The notes: generated from the sequence alone by a model not told the origin. Shown: positions 43,767-52,901, counted from the stretch's first letter. The stretch: DNA of 64,000 nt from Litorivita sp050633545 (GCA_050633545.1 JBOEGS010000002.1:1-64000); one strand, 5' to 3'. A program made the numbers and translations.

Positions 43767-45700
43767 TCCTTCCCCTCCAGATAGCGCCGCTTGGCTTCTT
43801 CTTGGCGTCCGAAATCGCGCACCATGTTGTTAATCGCCACCTCGTCGGATTTATCGGCATAGCGGAACTCGCTGTCGGCGTAGCGGTTGATCTCTTGCAA
43901 GACCATTTGCGGCGTCACCGCGACGCGCAGATCCTCGATCATCGCCTTTTTGGTCTCGTAGTCTTTGAACAGGAACAATTCGGGGTTCTCCATCCATTCA
44001 TCGGGCAGCTCAAAGTCCATCGACCGGACCTTGACCGCATCGGTGATGTTCTTGATCGCGCGGCCGGTGAAGCGCGCGTCCGCCTCCTGGATCGCCTTGA
44101 GGTAGCCGCCCAGTTTGGCAATCGTATCGAGCGCGCCGATCTGTTCCTCTACGCGACCGAAAACCTCGATCAATCCGGCCTCTTGCGGGCGGTTGTGGCC
44201 CTCGAAACTGGCCGCGACGGCGCGTTTGATCTCTTGCGCGGCGAACACCTCGTGATCGCCCAAGGGGATATCGTGATGTTTGCCCATCAAGAGCGCCAGA
44301 ATATCGATGTAATCCTCGCGCGTTTGCGGCCCGTCCACCAAAAACCGCGCCCCCGCCCGTTGGCGCAGGGCGTCATCGACGTTTTCGGGATAGTTCGAAA
44401 ACATGCCAAAGGTGCAATTGCCGCGCACCACCGTATTGGCCCCCGCAAAGCTCTCCATCAAGACCGCCGTGATCTCGAGCTGCCCCGCCGAGGATTGCCG
44501 GTCCCCGCGTTTGCCCGCCAGTTGGTCGATATCGTCAATCGTGCCAAAACCGATCACCGTGGGGTCGAGCACCGTGTTGATAAAGGCTTTGGCGTTCTGG
44601 CCCGATTTGCCTTGATAGCTGTCGATATTGTCGGTCGACAGGTTTTGATAGCGGAACGGATATCCCGCCACCGCGCAGTAATCATTGAGCAATCCGGCCA
44701 TCATCTGGATCAGCGTGGTTTTCCCCGTCCCCGGTTTGCCGTCGCCCATAAAGGTAAAGATGAACCCGCCCAATTCGGCAAAAGGGTTCAATTTGCGGTC
44801 GAAATCATAGGCCATGAGCATTTTGGCCAGACGCATCGCTTGGTATTTGGCGATATGGTTGCCGACGACCTCGTGCGGCTTTTTGAAGGTCATCGTCAGG
44901 GTCGTGCCCTTGCCCTTGGAGGCGGGGGTAAAGCCGCGCAGGGTCAGATCATCGGCCTCCACCCGCCAGCTTGCGCCCGTGAAGGCCGCGAGCCGCGGCG
45001 CGGTTTGGGCGCGCAGGGCGATTTTCTCCATCGCCTGCTCGGCATAGGCCGCGATCACCGCCACCAGCCGCGCATCATCCGTGCCCAGCGCGGCAATGTC
45101 TTGGTCCAACTCCCAAAGCATCCCGTGCAGCGCCAGTTGCGCGTTATCGGTCAAAATCTCCTCGACCTCGCCGACCTCGACCGTGGTCTCGCCCACCAGA
45201 GGCCCGATCAGGAACGCCGCCGCATTGGCAAAAACGTAAGAGATGCACAAAGCCTCGGCGGCGAGAAGCTCGGAGAACTCCGATTTGCGGGCCTGCGCCA
45301 AGGCGCCCTCAAGATTGGCACGTTTGAGCGCCGTCAATCCGGTCGCCGCGGCAAACGTCTCGCCCACCGCCAAAGCAATCGCCAAAGCGCGGCGCAGCGC
45401 ATGCAGGGCGCTGGCCTGCGCCGGAGAGACCAGCGGATCGGCGTCATCCACCCCCTCGATGGTGGCGGCCAGTTGCACCCCCTCGGGCCGCGCGGTCGAG
45501 CGCGTCACCAAACCCGGTGTGGTGCTGCGAAACCGCCGCCGCGTGCCGATCCCGCTTGAGCGTTCGGGCGCGGCGGGGGCCTCTTTGCCCTTGCCGATGC
45601 GCGGCGTGTGATCGACACCCTCCAGCATCGCGGTCGCGGCCGCGTAATGCTTGGTGATATCGCCCTCGCGCAGCTCCATCAGATCGCTGGTCAAACTCAT
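43763..45700 (-). CDS. AAA+ ATPase of unknown function
   Basis: A 645-residue protein. The AAA+ module is central: Walker A GKPGTGKT (321-328), Walker B VIGFGTIDDID (382-392), sensor-1-like Asn436 in GMFSNYPENVDD and a candidate Arg finger in LRQRAGARF (445-453). Residues 90-300 are a mostly helical domain that I do not recognise, and residues 500-645 form a C-terminal helical part. No protease, helicase or nuclease motif was seen. This is probably the engine of the 40.7-48 kb cluster and may remodel a membrane-linked partner. The stop overlaps the start of the low-GC gene. Confidence 0.85.
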   Translation of the reverse strand: MSLTSDLMELREGDITKHYAAATAMLEGVDHTPRIGKGKEAPAAPERSSGIGTRRRFRSTTPGLVTRSTARPEGVQLAATIEGVDDADPLVSPAQASALHALRRALAIALAVGETFAAATGLTALKRANLEGALAQARKSEFSELLAAEALCISYVFANAAAFLIGPLVGETTVEVGEVEEILTDNAQLALHGMLWELDQDIAALGTDDARLVAVIAAYAEQAMEKIALRAQTAPRLAAFTGASWRVEADDLTLRGFTPASKGKGTTLTMTFKKPHEVVGNHIAKYQAMRLAKMLMAYDFDRKLNPFAELGGFIFTFMGDGKPGTGKTTLIQMMAGLLNDYCAVAGYPFRYQNLSTDNIDSYQGKSGQNAKAFINTVLDPTVIGFGTIDDIDQLAGKRGDRQSSAGQLEITAVLMESFAGANTVVRGNCTFGMFSNYPENVDDALRQRAGARFLVDGPQTREDYIDILALLMGKHHDIPLGDHEVFAAQEIKRAVAASFEGHNRPQEAGLIEVFGRVEEQIGALDTIAKLGGYLKAIQEADARFTGRAIKNITDAVKVRSMDFELPDEWMENPELFLFKDYETKKAMIEDLRVAVTPQMVLQEINRYADSEFRYADKSDEVAINNMVRDFGRQEEAKRRYLEGKE

Positions 45701-45745
45701 CTCTCACGCCTTCTCGCTTCGCACGCCGCCCATTGGCGCGCGCCT

Positions 45746-46885
45746 TTACCTATAGCTCAACACCCGTCCTTGCGGGCTGACCACGAATTTGCGGATGCTC
45801 TCGAAGCCTGCGGGGCGCATCTCTTCGAGCGCCTGATAGGGCCGTTCGGGCAGGATGATCATCCGCTCGGTCGATGTGGCCCCCGTATCCGCGCCGCGCC
45901 CCGAAAACGGATCAAGCGCATAGACCTCGCGCTCCACGGTGCTCAGCCATCCGGCGCGCTCCTCGCGCACCTTTTCGGACAATAACTCCTCAAGCGTCCA
46001 CGCCATCGCCCAATCCTGACCCATCGGCGCTTTGGCGCTGGCCAGAACCTCGGCAATCGGCCCTGATTGGCGGGTGAAGGCATGGCTATACATCGGCCCC
46101 AGATGGAAGCGGCGCAGGCGTTTGGGGTGCAGATCGTCAAAGCTCTCGTCAAACCCCTTGGCGATGGTCAGCAATTTCAACCCGCCCAAGGCTTGCCCCA
46201 TCAGATGCGATTGCACCTCGGGCCAACGCCGTTGATCGCGCGCCAAAGCGTATTTGCCGCTGTCCTCGACCTCCATGATATAGACGGCGGGCAGGTTGTA
46301 CTGGCTGTCATAGACCGCCCAATGCAGCACATAACGGCGGCGCAAATCGCGCCCCTCGCCACTGTTCTCGATCCAGATCGCCTCGGGATCATTGCGCGCC
46401 CAAAACAGCCCGCCCTTGGCCAGTTCCTCGTAATAGAGCCGCTGGCTGAGCGCATATTGCAGCTTGACCGGCACCTCGTAATCACTGGTGATCTTTTGCA
46501 CCATATCGGCCTTGAGCTGCGCCGCGCTTGGCGCCTGCGCCAGATGGCGTTCGGCTTGCATCGCATCATTGGCCATGACCAAAAGCTCCGCCGCCACGGG
46601 AAACCCGCTCTCGACCGCGTCAAAGCTCATGGCGGTCAAAAACCGCTCGCTCGCCTTGCCGGTCATCAGGTATTTGAGCGCCAGCGCCTTGAAGGTAAAG
46701 CCCAGCGCCACCTGATAACGGCCCAGAATATCGACATCGGTATCGTCCAGCCGCCCTTCGGCGCGCATCTGCGCCGCCACGCGCCCCATATGGGCGGTGA
46801 TCGCCTCGAATTTGGCGAAATAGCGCCGCGCCGCAAAGCCGTCGGTGAGCGCCACATGATCGCGCGTGAGATCGGCGGCGCTCAT
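45746..46885 (-). CDS. hypothetical helical protein in the AAA+ cluster
   Basis: A 379-residue protein without signal peptide or membrane helix. It is largely helical for the first 150 residues (MGRVAAQMRAEGRLDDTDVD, YQVALGFTFKALALKYLMTG) and mixed afterwards (VLHWAVYDSQYNLPAVYIMEVEDSG). No family or catalytic motif recognised. It is 45 bases upstream of the AAA+ ATPase gene and 33 bases downstream of the coiled-coil gene, so it should be cotranscribed with them. It may be an adaptor or substrate of the ATPase, a guess from position only. Confidence 0.7.
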   Translation of the reverse strand: MSAADLTRDHVALTDGFAARRYFAKFEAITAHMGRVAAQMRAEGRLDDTDVDILGRYQVALGFTFKALALKYLMTGKASERFLTAMSFDAVESGFPVAAELLVMANDAMQAERHLAQAPSAAQLKADMVQKITSDYEVPVKLQYALSQRLYYEELAKGGLFWARNDPEAIWIENSGEGRDLRRRYVLHWAVYDSQYNLPAVYIMEVEDSGKYALARDQRRWPEVQSHLMGQALGGLKLLTIAKGFDESFDDLHPKRLRRFHLGPMYSHAFTRQSGPIAEVLASAKAPMGQDWAMAWTLEELLSEKVREERAGWLSTVEREVYALDPFSGRGADTGATSTERMIILPERPYQALEEMRPAGFESIRKFVVSPQGRVLSYR

Positions 46886-46918
46886 GGCGCGCTCTGCCCA
46901 TGGAAGCGGCGCATCGGA

Positions 46919-47992
46919 TCAGCCCCCGTAAAGGTTCTTGTCATGCTGCTCGACGATCTTCTCGAAGCGGCGCGCAAAGCGTTCGTCCGCCTTGGCCTTG
47001 GCCTCCAGAACCTGCCGCGCAAAGACCATATTATCCGCGTGACCTTCGAGCATATCGGCCATCCGCTGGTTCGTCGCCGTGCCGATTGCCGCCATAGAGG
47101 CCTGTGCCTCCTTGTCGGTTTCCACCCCGATCTCGTTGATCCTATGCGCCACATCCTGTTGCTGCGCGGTCTTGAGAGATTTGGTCAAAGCGTCATACAA
47201 AACAACACGTTGCTTGGTGTCTGTTTGCAGTTTGTTGATCAAAACCATCTGTGTCGCCGCTTGGTTTTGCAAACTGTCGACCCATGTCTTGCCCTTCTCG
47301 ATATAGCGCTCGAGCGTCTGGCTCTTGGCCAATTTGACCTGCTCGTCCTGCACCATCGCGTTATAGGCCTTGTTCAGATCGGCCAATTGCGTCTCCAGCC
47401 GCGTGCGCGCGGCGGCGTCCTGCTCGACCGAGATTTTATTCTCCAACTCGATGATCTTGGGATCCATGGCGAGGATCTCGGCCCGCACGGCCTCCAATTC
47501 GCCCACGGTAAATTCGCGCTCGTCCAGAGTGCCGGTCAGGTTATCCTCGACCCGCGTCTTTTGCTCTTCGAGCACCGCCAATTGCCCTTGCAAAAGCTGT
47601 GTGATCACATCGGATTTGGCGATGAGGTCTTGCAGCTTGTCGTCGATGCTGGCGGTTTTCATCCGCTCTTGGCGCATGGCCTCCGATTTGCCCTTGGCGA
47701 AGATGCCGACAAAGCTTTCCCATCCGGTTTTCGAGCGCATCTCGTTGAAGTCTTTGGAAAAGGCCGATGTCACATCGTCCAGACCCATGATCAATTCGGC
47801 GATATTGGCGTTCATCACCTCGGTATGGGCGTGCACATCCTCAAGCGTGGCGTTCTCGATGTCGATATTCGCCTCGCCGCTGTCGATCTTGCCGCGCGCG
47901 CTCTCGATCCGGCTGGTCAGCTCGGAGATTTTCGCCTGCGCGGCTGCGACCTGCTCTTGGCTTTCGCGCATCTGGGTTTCGAAATTGGCCAT
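46919..47992 (-). CDS. coiled-coil protein heading the AAA+ cluster
   Basis: A 357-residue, almost entirely helical protein with heptad-like repeats (for example AAAQAKISELTSRIESARGK, TVGELEAVRAEILAMDPKIIELENK, then VLINKLQTDTKQRVVLYDAL). No membrane helix. The general layout recalls the TelA (toxic anion resistance) family and phage-shock-like scaffolds, but I cannot show homology by eye. ATG 47992 (after GAGGGA) is chosen over the GTG one codon upstream. As first gene of the seven-gene minus-strand cluster it should set the transcription start. Confidence 0.7.
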   Translation of the reverse strand: MANFETQMRESQEQVAAAQAKISELTSRIESARGKIDSGEANIDIENATLEDVHAHTEVMNANIAELIMGLDDVTSAFSKDFNEMRSKTGWESFVGIFAKGKSEAMRQERMKTASIDDKLQDLIAKSDVITQLLQGQLAVLEEQKTRVEDNLTGTLDEREFTVGELEAVRAEILAMDPKIIELENKISVEQDAAARTRLETQLADLNKAYNAMVQDEQVKLAKSQTLERYIEKGKTWVDSLQNQAATQMVLINKLQTDTKQRVVLYDALTKSLKTAQQQDVAHRINEIGVETDKEAQASMAAIGTATNQRMADMLEGHADNMVFARQVLEAKAKADERFARRFEKIVEQHDKNLYGG

Positions 47993-48437
47993 CACTTGTC
48001 CCTCATGAAATCGTCGTTACAAACGGGATATGGGAAGATGTAACACCAATTTACATACCCCCGCCGCCGCTTTGTTTGAACTGTTGCAAAACCGCCAATG
48101 GAAGGGAAGGGAAATCCGGCTCCGCGCGCGGCCGATTGCGCTTGCCGCCCCGATGAGACGCTCGCGCGCACCGCGAGCGAGCGCAGCGCCCCGCCCGTTT
48201 GACCCTACGCGTTTTGCCCTGCCCGTTCTAACCCGCCTGTCCGACCCTGCCAGCGCCGCGCAAAATCGCACCGACGCAATACCGACAAAATACCGACGTG
48301 ATACCGACCGCCAAATCACGCCCCCGAACCGGAGCAAACACCCGCCCGAAAGCGGGCGCAAAATGCCGCGCCCGCTCTGCCCTGACGGGGTCGGCGAATG
48401 GCGCCAAAGGCGCGCGATGCGCCGCCACCGCGCGCGC
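47993..48437. promoter_or_regulatory. intergenic region between creatinase and the AAA+ cluster
   Basis: About 445 bases without a convincing gene. It should hold the promoter of the AAA+ cluster in its left part, where the sequence near 48040-48090 is less GC-rich. It also contains the second copy of the 11-bp iterated repeat (48271-48314). The rest is GC-rich with short overlapping ORFs only. Confidence 0.4.
48271..48314. repeat. 11-bp tandem iterated repeat (copy 2)
   Basis: Units ACCGACGCAAT (48271-48281), ACCGACAAAAT (48282-48292), ACCGACGTGAT (48293-48303) and ACCGACCGCCA (48304-48314). The first 33 bases differ from copy 1 at one position (C to T), and the flanks beyond the units, such as the CGCCCCC that follows, also look related. 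Confidence 0.85.
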
Positions 48438-49646
48438 CTAGGCGATCACGTTATGCGCCGGTCCATAGGGGAATTTTGTGATGTTCTCGGCGCCGTTTTT
48501 TCCAATGATTAGAATATCATGCTCACGATACCCGCCCGCGCCCGCCGTGCCTTCGGGGATCGTCAGCATCGGCTCCATCGACACCACCATCCCCTCTTCG
48601 AGCACCGTGTCGATATCCTCGCGCAATTCCAATCCCGCCTCGCGCCCATAGTAATGCGACAAGATGCCAAAGCTATGCCCATAGCCGAAACTGCGGTATT
48701 TCAACAGGTCCCGATCAGCATAGAAGGCATTGATTTCTTTAGTAATTTCATCGCACCTTGCGCCCGGTTTGATCAAGGACAGCCCCAATTCATGCGCCGC
48801 CACATTGGCCTCCCAGATCGCCAAAGAGGCCGCATCCACCTCTCCCAAAAACAGCGTGCGCTCCAAAGCCGTGTAATACCCCGAGATCATCGGAAAGGTA
48901 TTGAGGCTCAAAATATCGCCCGTTTTCAATGCCCTAGAGGTCACCGGATTATGCGCCCCATCGGTGTTGATCCCCGATTGGAACCACACCCAAGTGTCGC
49001 GATATTCGGCCTGCGGAAAGGCGCGGGCAATCTCCAACTCCATCGCATCGCGCCCCGCCATGGCCACGTCGATCTCCCGCGCGCCGAGCGTGATCGCCTC
49101 GCGGATCGCCGCCCCGCCCAAATCCGCAATCCGCGCGCCCTCGCGGATAAGCACCTGTTCCGCAACAGATTTTACCATCCGTTGCCGCATCATCGCCTCG
49201 GAGATATCCAAGATCACCATCGGATCGAGATGATGTTCGAGCGCGTCGCGCATCTGCAGCGTCAGGTGATCGCCCTCATATCCGACCACCTCGTCGCCAT
49301 CGACAATACTGGCAATCGCGCGCCAGAAATTCCCCCGCGCCCAATCGGTATAGGTCAGGCTCTCGCAATGGCTGCGCCGCCATGGTTGCCCCGCGTCAAT
49401 CCCCGCCGAAATCACCACCGCACGATCCTCGGTCACGACGAGCCCGTAGGGCCGCCCGAAGCTGCAATACAAAAAGCCCGAATAATAGGCGATGTTTTGC
49501 ATCGAGGTCAGAACGGCCGAACTGACCCCCATCTCCTCCATCACCGCGCGCAAACCGGCGAGCCGCGCGGCATATTCCTCGGGCGCAAACGGCAATGTCG
49601 CGCGCGCCCCGTTGGGCATAAATTCAAAAGCAGCGCGTTCAGTCAT
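48438..49646 (-). CDS. creatinase (creatine amidinohydrolase)
   Basis: A 402-residue pita-bread-fold enzyme that hydrolyses creatine to sarcosine and urea. It matches my memory of Pseudomonas putida creatinase over its whole length: SGFLYCSFGRPYGLVVTED, AGQPWRRSHC, WVWFQSGINTDGAHNPV and GHSFGILSHYYGREAGLELR. The catalytic residues His232, Glu262 and Glu358 fall on exactly the same numbers here. The start is placed at the second of two adjacent ATG codons, on spacing from GGGGAGG. No creatininase or sarcosine oxidase gene is next to it. Confidence 0.92.
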   Translation of the reverse strand: MTERAAFEFMPNGARATLPFAPEEYAARLAGLRAVMEEMGVSSAVLTSMQNIAYYSGFLYCSFGRPYGLVVTEDRAVVISAGIDAGQPWRRSHCESLTYTDWARGNFWRAIASIVDGDEVVGYEGDHLTLQMRDALEHHLDPMVILDISEAMMRQRMVKSVAEQVLIREGARIADLGGAAIREAITLGAREIDVAMAGRDAMELEIARAFPQAEYRDTWVWFQSGINTDGAHNPVTSRALKTGDILSLNTFPMISGYYTALERTLFLGEVDAASLAIWEANVAAHELGLSLIKPGARCDEITKEINAFYADRDLLKYRSFGYGHSFGILSHYYGREAGLELREDIDTVLEEGMVVSMEPMLTIPEGTAGAGGYREHDILIIGKNGAENITKFPYGPAHNVIA

Positions 49647-49869
49647 CATGACCTCCCCAGAAAAAAGAAAGGTCCCGGCGTTCAGGACTGTTCGGCCTCA
49701 AAACCGGAAGACGCCATCCTCCGCAGCCGTAGGGCTTGCTACCATGGCGCCCCCGCCAAGGCACGTGAAAACCGCAGCGCAAGATTGCGCCCTTGCGCCC
49801 CTCGCGCGCCTTGCCAATAGTAAGCTAACGCCGCTCCATCGTGCGGCTGACCCGTATCGGAGGCCCCAT

Positions 49870-50232
49870 ATGTCCACGCTCAAATCCGTCACCCTCGCCG
49901 AAAAACTGGCGCAATTTTCCTCGCATTGGGATCCGCATGTGGTCGCGCAATACAATGGCAACGACATTATGGTGGTGAAATTTCAGGGCGAATTTCCCTT
50001 TCATGTTCATGAGGATAGCGATGATTTCTTCCTCGTCCTTGAAGGCGAGGTCACCATCGACGGCGAAAATGGTGATGCGGTCTCGCTTAAGGCGGGCGAT
50101 CTTTGCGTCATTCCCGCCGGCATGACACACCGCCCCCGCGCCGCCCTCGAGGCCAAGGTTTTGCTGATCGAACCGGCAGGGTTGCCCAATACCGGCGACG
50201 CCGCCACCGCCGCGCCCAAACCGCATATCTGA
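49870..50232 (+). CDS. cupin-domain protein
   Basis: A 120-residue single-domain cupin. The metal-binding motif 1 is in EFPFHVHEDSDDFFLVLEGEV, with His and Glu ligands, and motif 2 in AGDLCVIPAGMTHRPRA with the final His. Small cupins of this type are often metal-dependent dioxygenases, isomerases or sensors; the substrate is unknown. The ATG follows GGAGGCCCCAT, an excellent ribosome site. It is divergent from the creatinase gene and 23 bases upstream of the P1-family peptidase gene, so the two are likely cotranscribed. Confidence 0.88.
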   Translation: MSTLKSVTLAEKLAQFSSHWDPHVVAQYNGNDIMVVKFQGEFPFHVHEDSDDFFLVLEGEVTIDGENGDAVSLKAGDLCVIPAGMTHRPRAALEAKVLLIEPAGLPNTGDAATAAPKPHI

Positions 50233-50255
50233 GACCTCAAACCCAAAGGCTGCCC

Positions 50256-51257
50256 ATGACATCCCCCCTTCGCAATCTGATCACCGATGTGGCCGGCCTG
50301 AGGGTCGGCAATGCCTCTGACGACGCTATCAAAACCGGCTGCACCGTGCTGGTCGGGGATGCACCATTTACGGCGGGCGTGCATGTCATGGGCGGCGCAC
50401 CCGGCACCCGCGAAACCGATCTTTTGGCCCCCGACAAAACCGTCGAGCAGGTCGATGCTCTGGTGCTTTCGGGCGGATCGGCCTTCGGGCTGGATGCGGC
50501 CTCGGGCGTCGCCGATGCCCTGCGCGCGCAGGGGCGCGGCTTTGTTGTGGGCGACCAGAACGTGCCCATCGTGCCCGCCGCGATCCTGTTCGATCTGATC
50601 AACGGCGGCGATAAAAACTGGGCCGAGAACCCCTATAAATCCCTCGGCCGCGCGGCCTTGGGCGCTGCCGCCGAAACCTTCGATCTGGGCAGCCACGGCG
50701 CGGGCACCGGCGCACTCACCGCCAATCTCAAAGGCGGGCTTGGCTCGGCCTCGATCCGCCTGCCTTCCGGCCATACCATCGGCGCTCTGGTCGCGGTCAA
50801 TGCCCTTGGCGCGGCCACAGTAGACGGCGGCCCGCATTTTTGGGCCGCGCCGTTCGAACAAAACGGCGAATTCGGCGGCAAAGGCCCCGCGAGAGAATAC
50901 GGCGATACCCATACCCCGCCGACCAAAATGGGCGCCCGCGCCGATGCGCCCGCCAATACCACCATCGGCATCATCGCCACCGATGCGGAGCTCACGCAAG
51001 CGCAATGCACCCGCCTTGCCACCGCCGCCCATGACGGCTTTGCCCGCGCGCTCTTCCCTGCCCACACCCCGATGGACGGAGACCTGATTTTCGCCGCCGC
51101 TACCGGCGCGCTGCCGCTGCAAAACCCCGCCGCCGATACGCTCTACCTCGGCCACGGAGCCGCCACCGTCATGGCACGCGCCATCGCCCGCGCGATCTTC
51201 CACGCCCGCGCCGCCGCCGGCGATGTGATGCCGACCTATGCGGACACCCACGGCTGA
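50256..51257 (+). CDS. P1/S58-family (DmpA-like) aminopeptidase
   Basis: A 333-residue Ntn-hydrolase-like peptidase. It opens NLITDVAGLRVGNASDDA and has the conserved HVMGGAPGTRETDLL, VLSGGSAFGLDAASGV and the autoprocessing site region ANTTIGIIATDAEL, where a Thr next to Asn is the candidate nucleophile created by self-cleavage. Members cleave small peptides, beta-peptides or amides such as D-amino acid amides. The ATG follows AAAGG. Lies downstream of the cupin gene, with which it probably shares a transcript. Confidence 0.87.
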   Translation: MTSPLRNLITDVAGLRVGNASDDAIKTGCTVLVGDAPFTAGVHVMGGAPGTRETDLLAPDKTVEQVDALVLSGGSAFGLDAASGVADALRAQGRGFVVGDQNVPIVPAAILFDLINGGDKNWAENPYKSLGRAALGAAAETFDLGSHGAGTGALTANLKGGLGSASIRLPSGHTIGALVAVNALGAATVDGGPHFWAAPFEQNGEFGGKGPAREYGDTHTPPTKMGARADAPANTTIGIIATDAELTQAQCTRLATAAHDGFARALFPAHTPMDGDLIFAAATGALPLQNPAADTLYLGHGAATVMARAIARAIFHARAAAGDVMPTYADTHG

Positions 51258-51260
51258 GCC

Positions 51261-51293
51261 TTTGCAGGTTCCGCAAATATCCCCGCCGGAGGC
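51261..51293. repeat. dispersed GC-rich intergenic repeat (copy 3)
   Basis: Full form: TTTGCAGGTTCCG followed by the 20-base core CAAATATCCCCGCCGGAGGC. TTTGC (51261-51265) and GCAAA (51273-51277) are inverted relative to each other. It starts three bases after the P1 peptidase stop. Confidence 0.8.
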
Positions 51294-51383
51294 GCAAATC
51301 TGCCACAACCGGTCCCGCCGCTTTCTCTGGACAAGCCGCGCCCTAAATGCTCTGCAAAGAGCCACAGCTCAGGAGGACACACC

Positions 51384-52850
51384 ATGCCCGCTCAAACCGA
51401 TCTCAAATCCCTGCTCAAAGACCCCAGCCTTCTGGCCGACACCGCCTATGTTGCGGGCGAATGGACCAAAGGCGACGATGGCACCTTCGAGGTCACAAAC
51501 CCCGCCCGCGGCGATGTCATTGCCCGTGTCGCCGACCTGAGCCGTGCGCAGGTGGCCGATGCCATCGCCGCCGCCGCCAAGGCGCAAAAGGACTGGGCCG
51601 CCATGACGGGCAAGGAACGCGCGGGCCTGATGCGCAAATGGTTCGATCTGATGATGGAGAACCAAGACGATCTGGGCACCATCCTCACCGCAGAGCAAGG
51701 CAAACCTCTCGCGGAAGCCAAGGGCGAGATTGCCTATGGCGCCTCCTTCATCGAGTTTTTCGGCGAAGAGGCCAAACGCAATTACGGCGAAACCATTCCG
51801 GGTCATCAGCGCGACAAACGCATCACGGTGATCAAGCAACCCATCGGCGTTGCCGCCTCGATCACCCCGTGGAATTTCCCCAATGCGATGATCACCCGCA
51901 AGGCTGGCCCCGCCTTGGCCGCAGGCTGCGCTTTCGTCGCCCGCCCCGCCGCCGAAACGCCTCTTTCGGCGCTGGTTCTGGCGGTTTTGGCCGAACGCGC
52001 GGGCATCCCCAAGGGGGTGTTTTCGGTGGTCACCTCCTCGAAATCCTCCGAGATCGGCAAAGAGTTCTGCGAGAACCCTCTGGTGCGCAAACTGACCTTT
52101 ACCGGCTCGACCGAAGTGGGCCGCATCTTGCTGCGCCAAGCCGCCGATCAGGTGATGAAATGCTCGATGGAGCTGGGCGGCAACGCGCCCTTCATCGTCT
52201 TTGACGATGCCGATCTGGACGCGGCGGTCGAGGGCGCGATCCTGTGCAAATTCCGCAACAACGGCCAGACCTGCGTATGCGCCAACCGCATCTATGTGCA
52301 ATCGGGCGTTTATGACGAATTCGCCAAACGCCTCAAGGCGGCGGTCGGCAAGATGAAGGTCGGCGACGGCATGGAAGCAGGCACGGATTTTGGCCCGCTG
52401 ATCAACGCCGAGGCCGCCGATAAGGTCAAGGAACATATCGCCGACGCCACCTCCAAAGGCGGCACCGTGATCTTGGGCGGGGCCGAGATGGAGGGCAATT
52501 TCTTCGCCCCCACCATCGTCAGCGGCGCCACCCGCGAAATGGCCTTCGCCACCGAAGAGACCTTCGGCCCGCTCGCGCCCTTGTTCAAATTCGAGGATGA
52601 GGACGAGGTGATCGCCTTGGCCAATGATACGATTTTCGGCCTTGCCTCCTATTTCTACGCCAAGGATCTGAGCCGCGTTTACAAGGTCGCAGAAGCCTTG
52701 GAATACGGCATTGTGGGCGTGAACACCGGCATTATCTCGACCGAGGTCGCGCCCTTTGGCGGGGTCAAGCAATCCGGCCTTGGCCGCGAAGGCAGCCACC
52801 ACGGGATGGAGGACTATCTGGAAATGAAATACATCTGCATGTCGGTCTGA
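51384..52850 (+). CDS. gabD: NAD(P)-dependent succinate-semialdehyde dehydrogenase
   Basis: A 488-residue aldehyde dehydrogenase that oxidises succinate semialdehyde to succinate. The catalytic Glu263 (MELGGNAPF) and nucleophile Cys297 (NNGQTCVCANR) are in place, with a second Cys at 299 as in redox-regulated GabD enzymes. NAD-binding segments PWNFPNAM and FTGSTEVG are intact, and GVKQSGLGREGSHHG near the C-terminus favours the GabD branch over other aldehyde dehydrogenases. AGGAGGACACACC precedes the ATG. GABA transaminase is not adjacent, so the aldehyde source is not known. Confidence 0.9.
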   Translation: MPAQTDLKSLLKDPSLLADTAYVAGEWTKGDDGTFEVTNPARGDVIARVADLSRAQVADAIAAAAKAQKDWAAMTGKERAGLMRKWFDLMMENQDDLGTILTAEQGKPLAEAKGEIAYGASFIEFFGEEAKRNYGETIPGHQRDKRITVIKQPIGVAASITPWNFPNAMITRKAGPALAAGCAFVARPAAETPLSALVLAVLAERAGIPKGVFSVVTSSKSSEIGKEFCENPLVRKLTFTGSTEVGRILLRQAADQVMKCSMELGGNAPFIVFDDADLDAAVEGAILCKFRNNGQTCVCANRIYVQSGVYDEFAKRLKAAVGKMKVGDGMEAGTDFGPLINAEAADKVKEHIADATSKGGTVILGGAEMEGNFFAPTIVSGATREMAFATEETFGPLAPLFKFEDEDEVIALANDTIFGLASYFYAKDLSRVYKVAEALEYGIVGVNTGIISTEVAPFGGVKQSGLGREGSHHGMEDYLEMKYICMSV

Positions 52851-52860
52851 TACCGCCGCA

Positions 52861-52901
52861 GGGCACATATTGGCAAAGCAAAGCTTTGCCAATATGTGCC
52901 C
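52861..52901. repeat. perfect 18-bp inverted repeat downstream of gabD
   Basis: GGGCACATATTGGCAAAG (52861-52878) is followed by the 5-base loop CAAAG and then the exact complement (52884-52901). It begins ten bases after the gabD stop. No T tract follows on either strand, so it is not a classic Rho-independent terminator, but it should form a very stable RNA hairpin. Confidence 0.9.
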
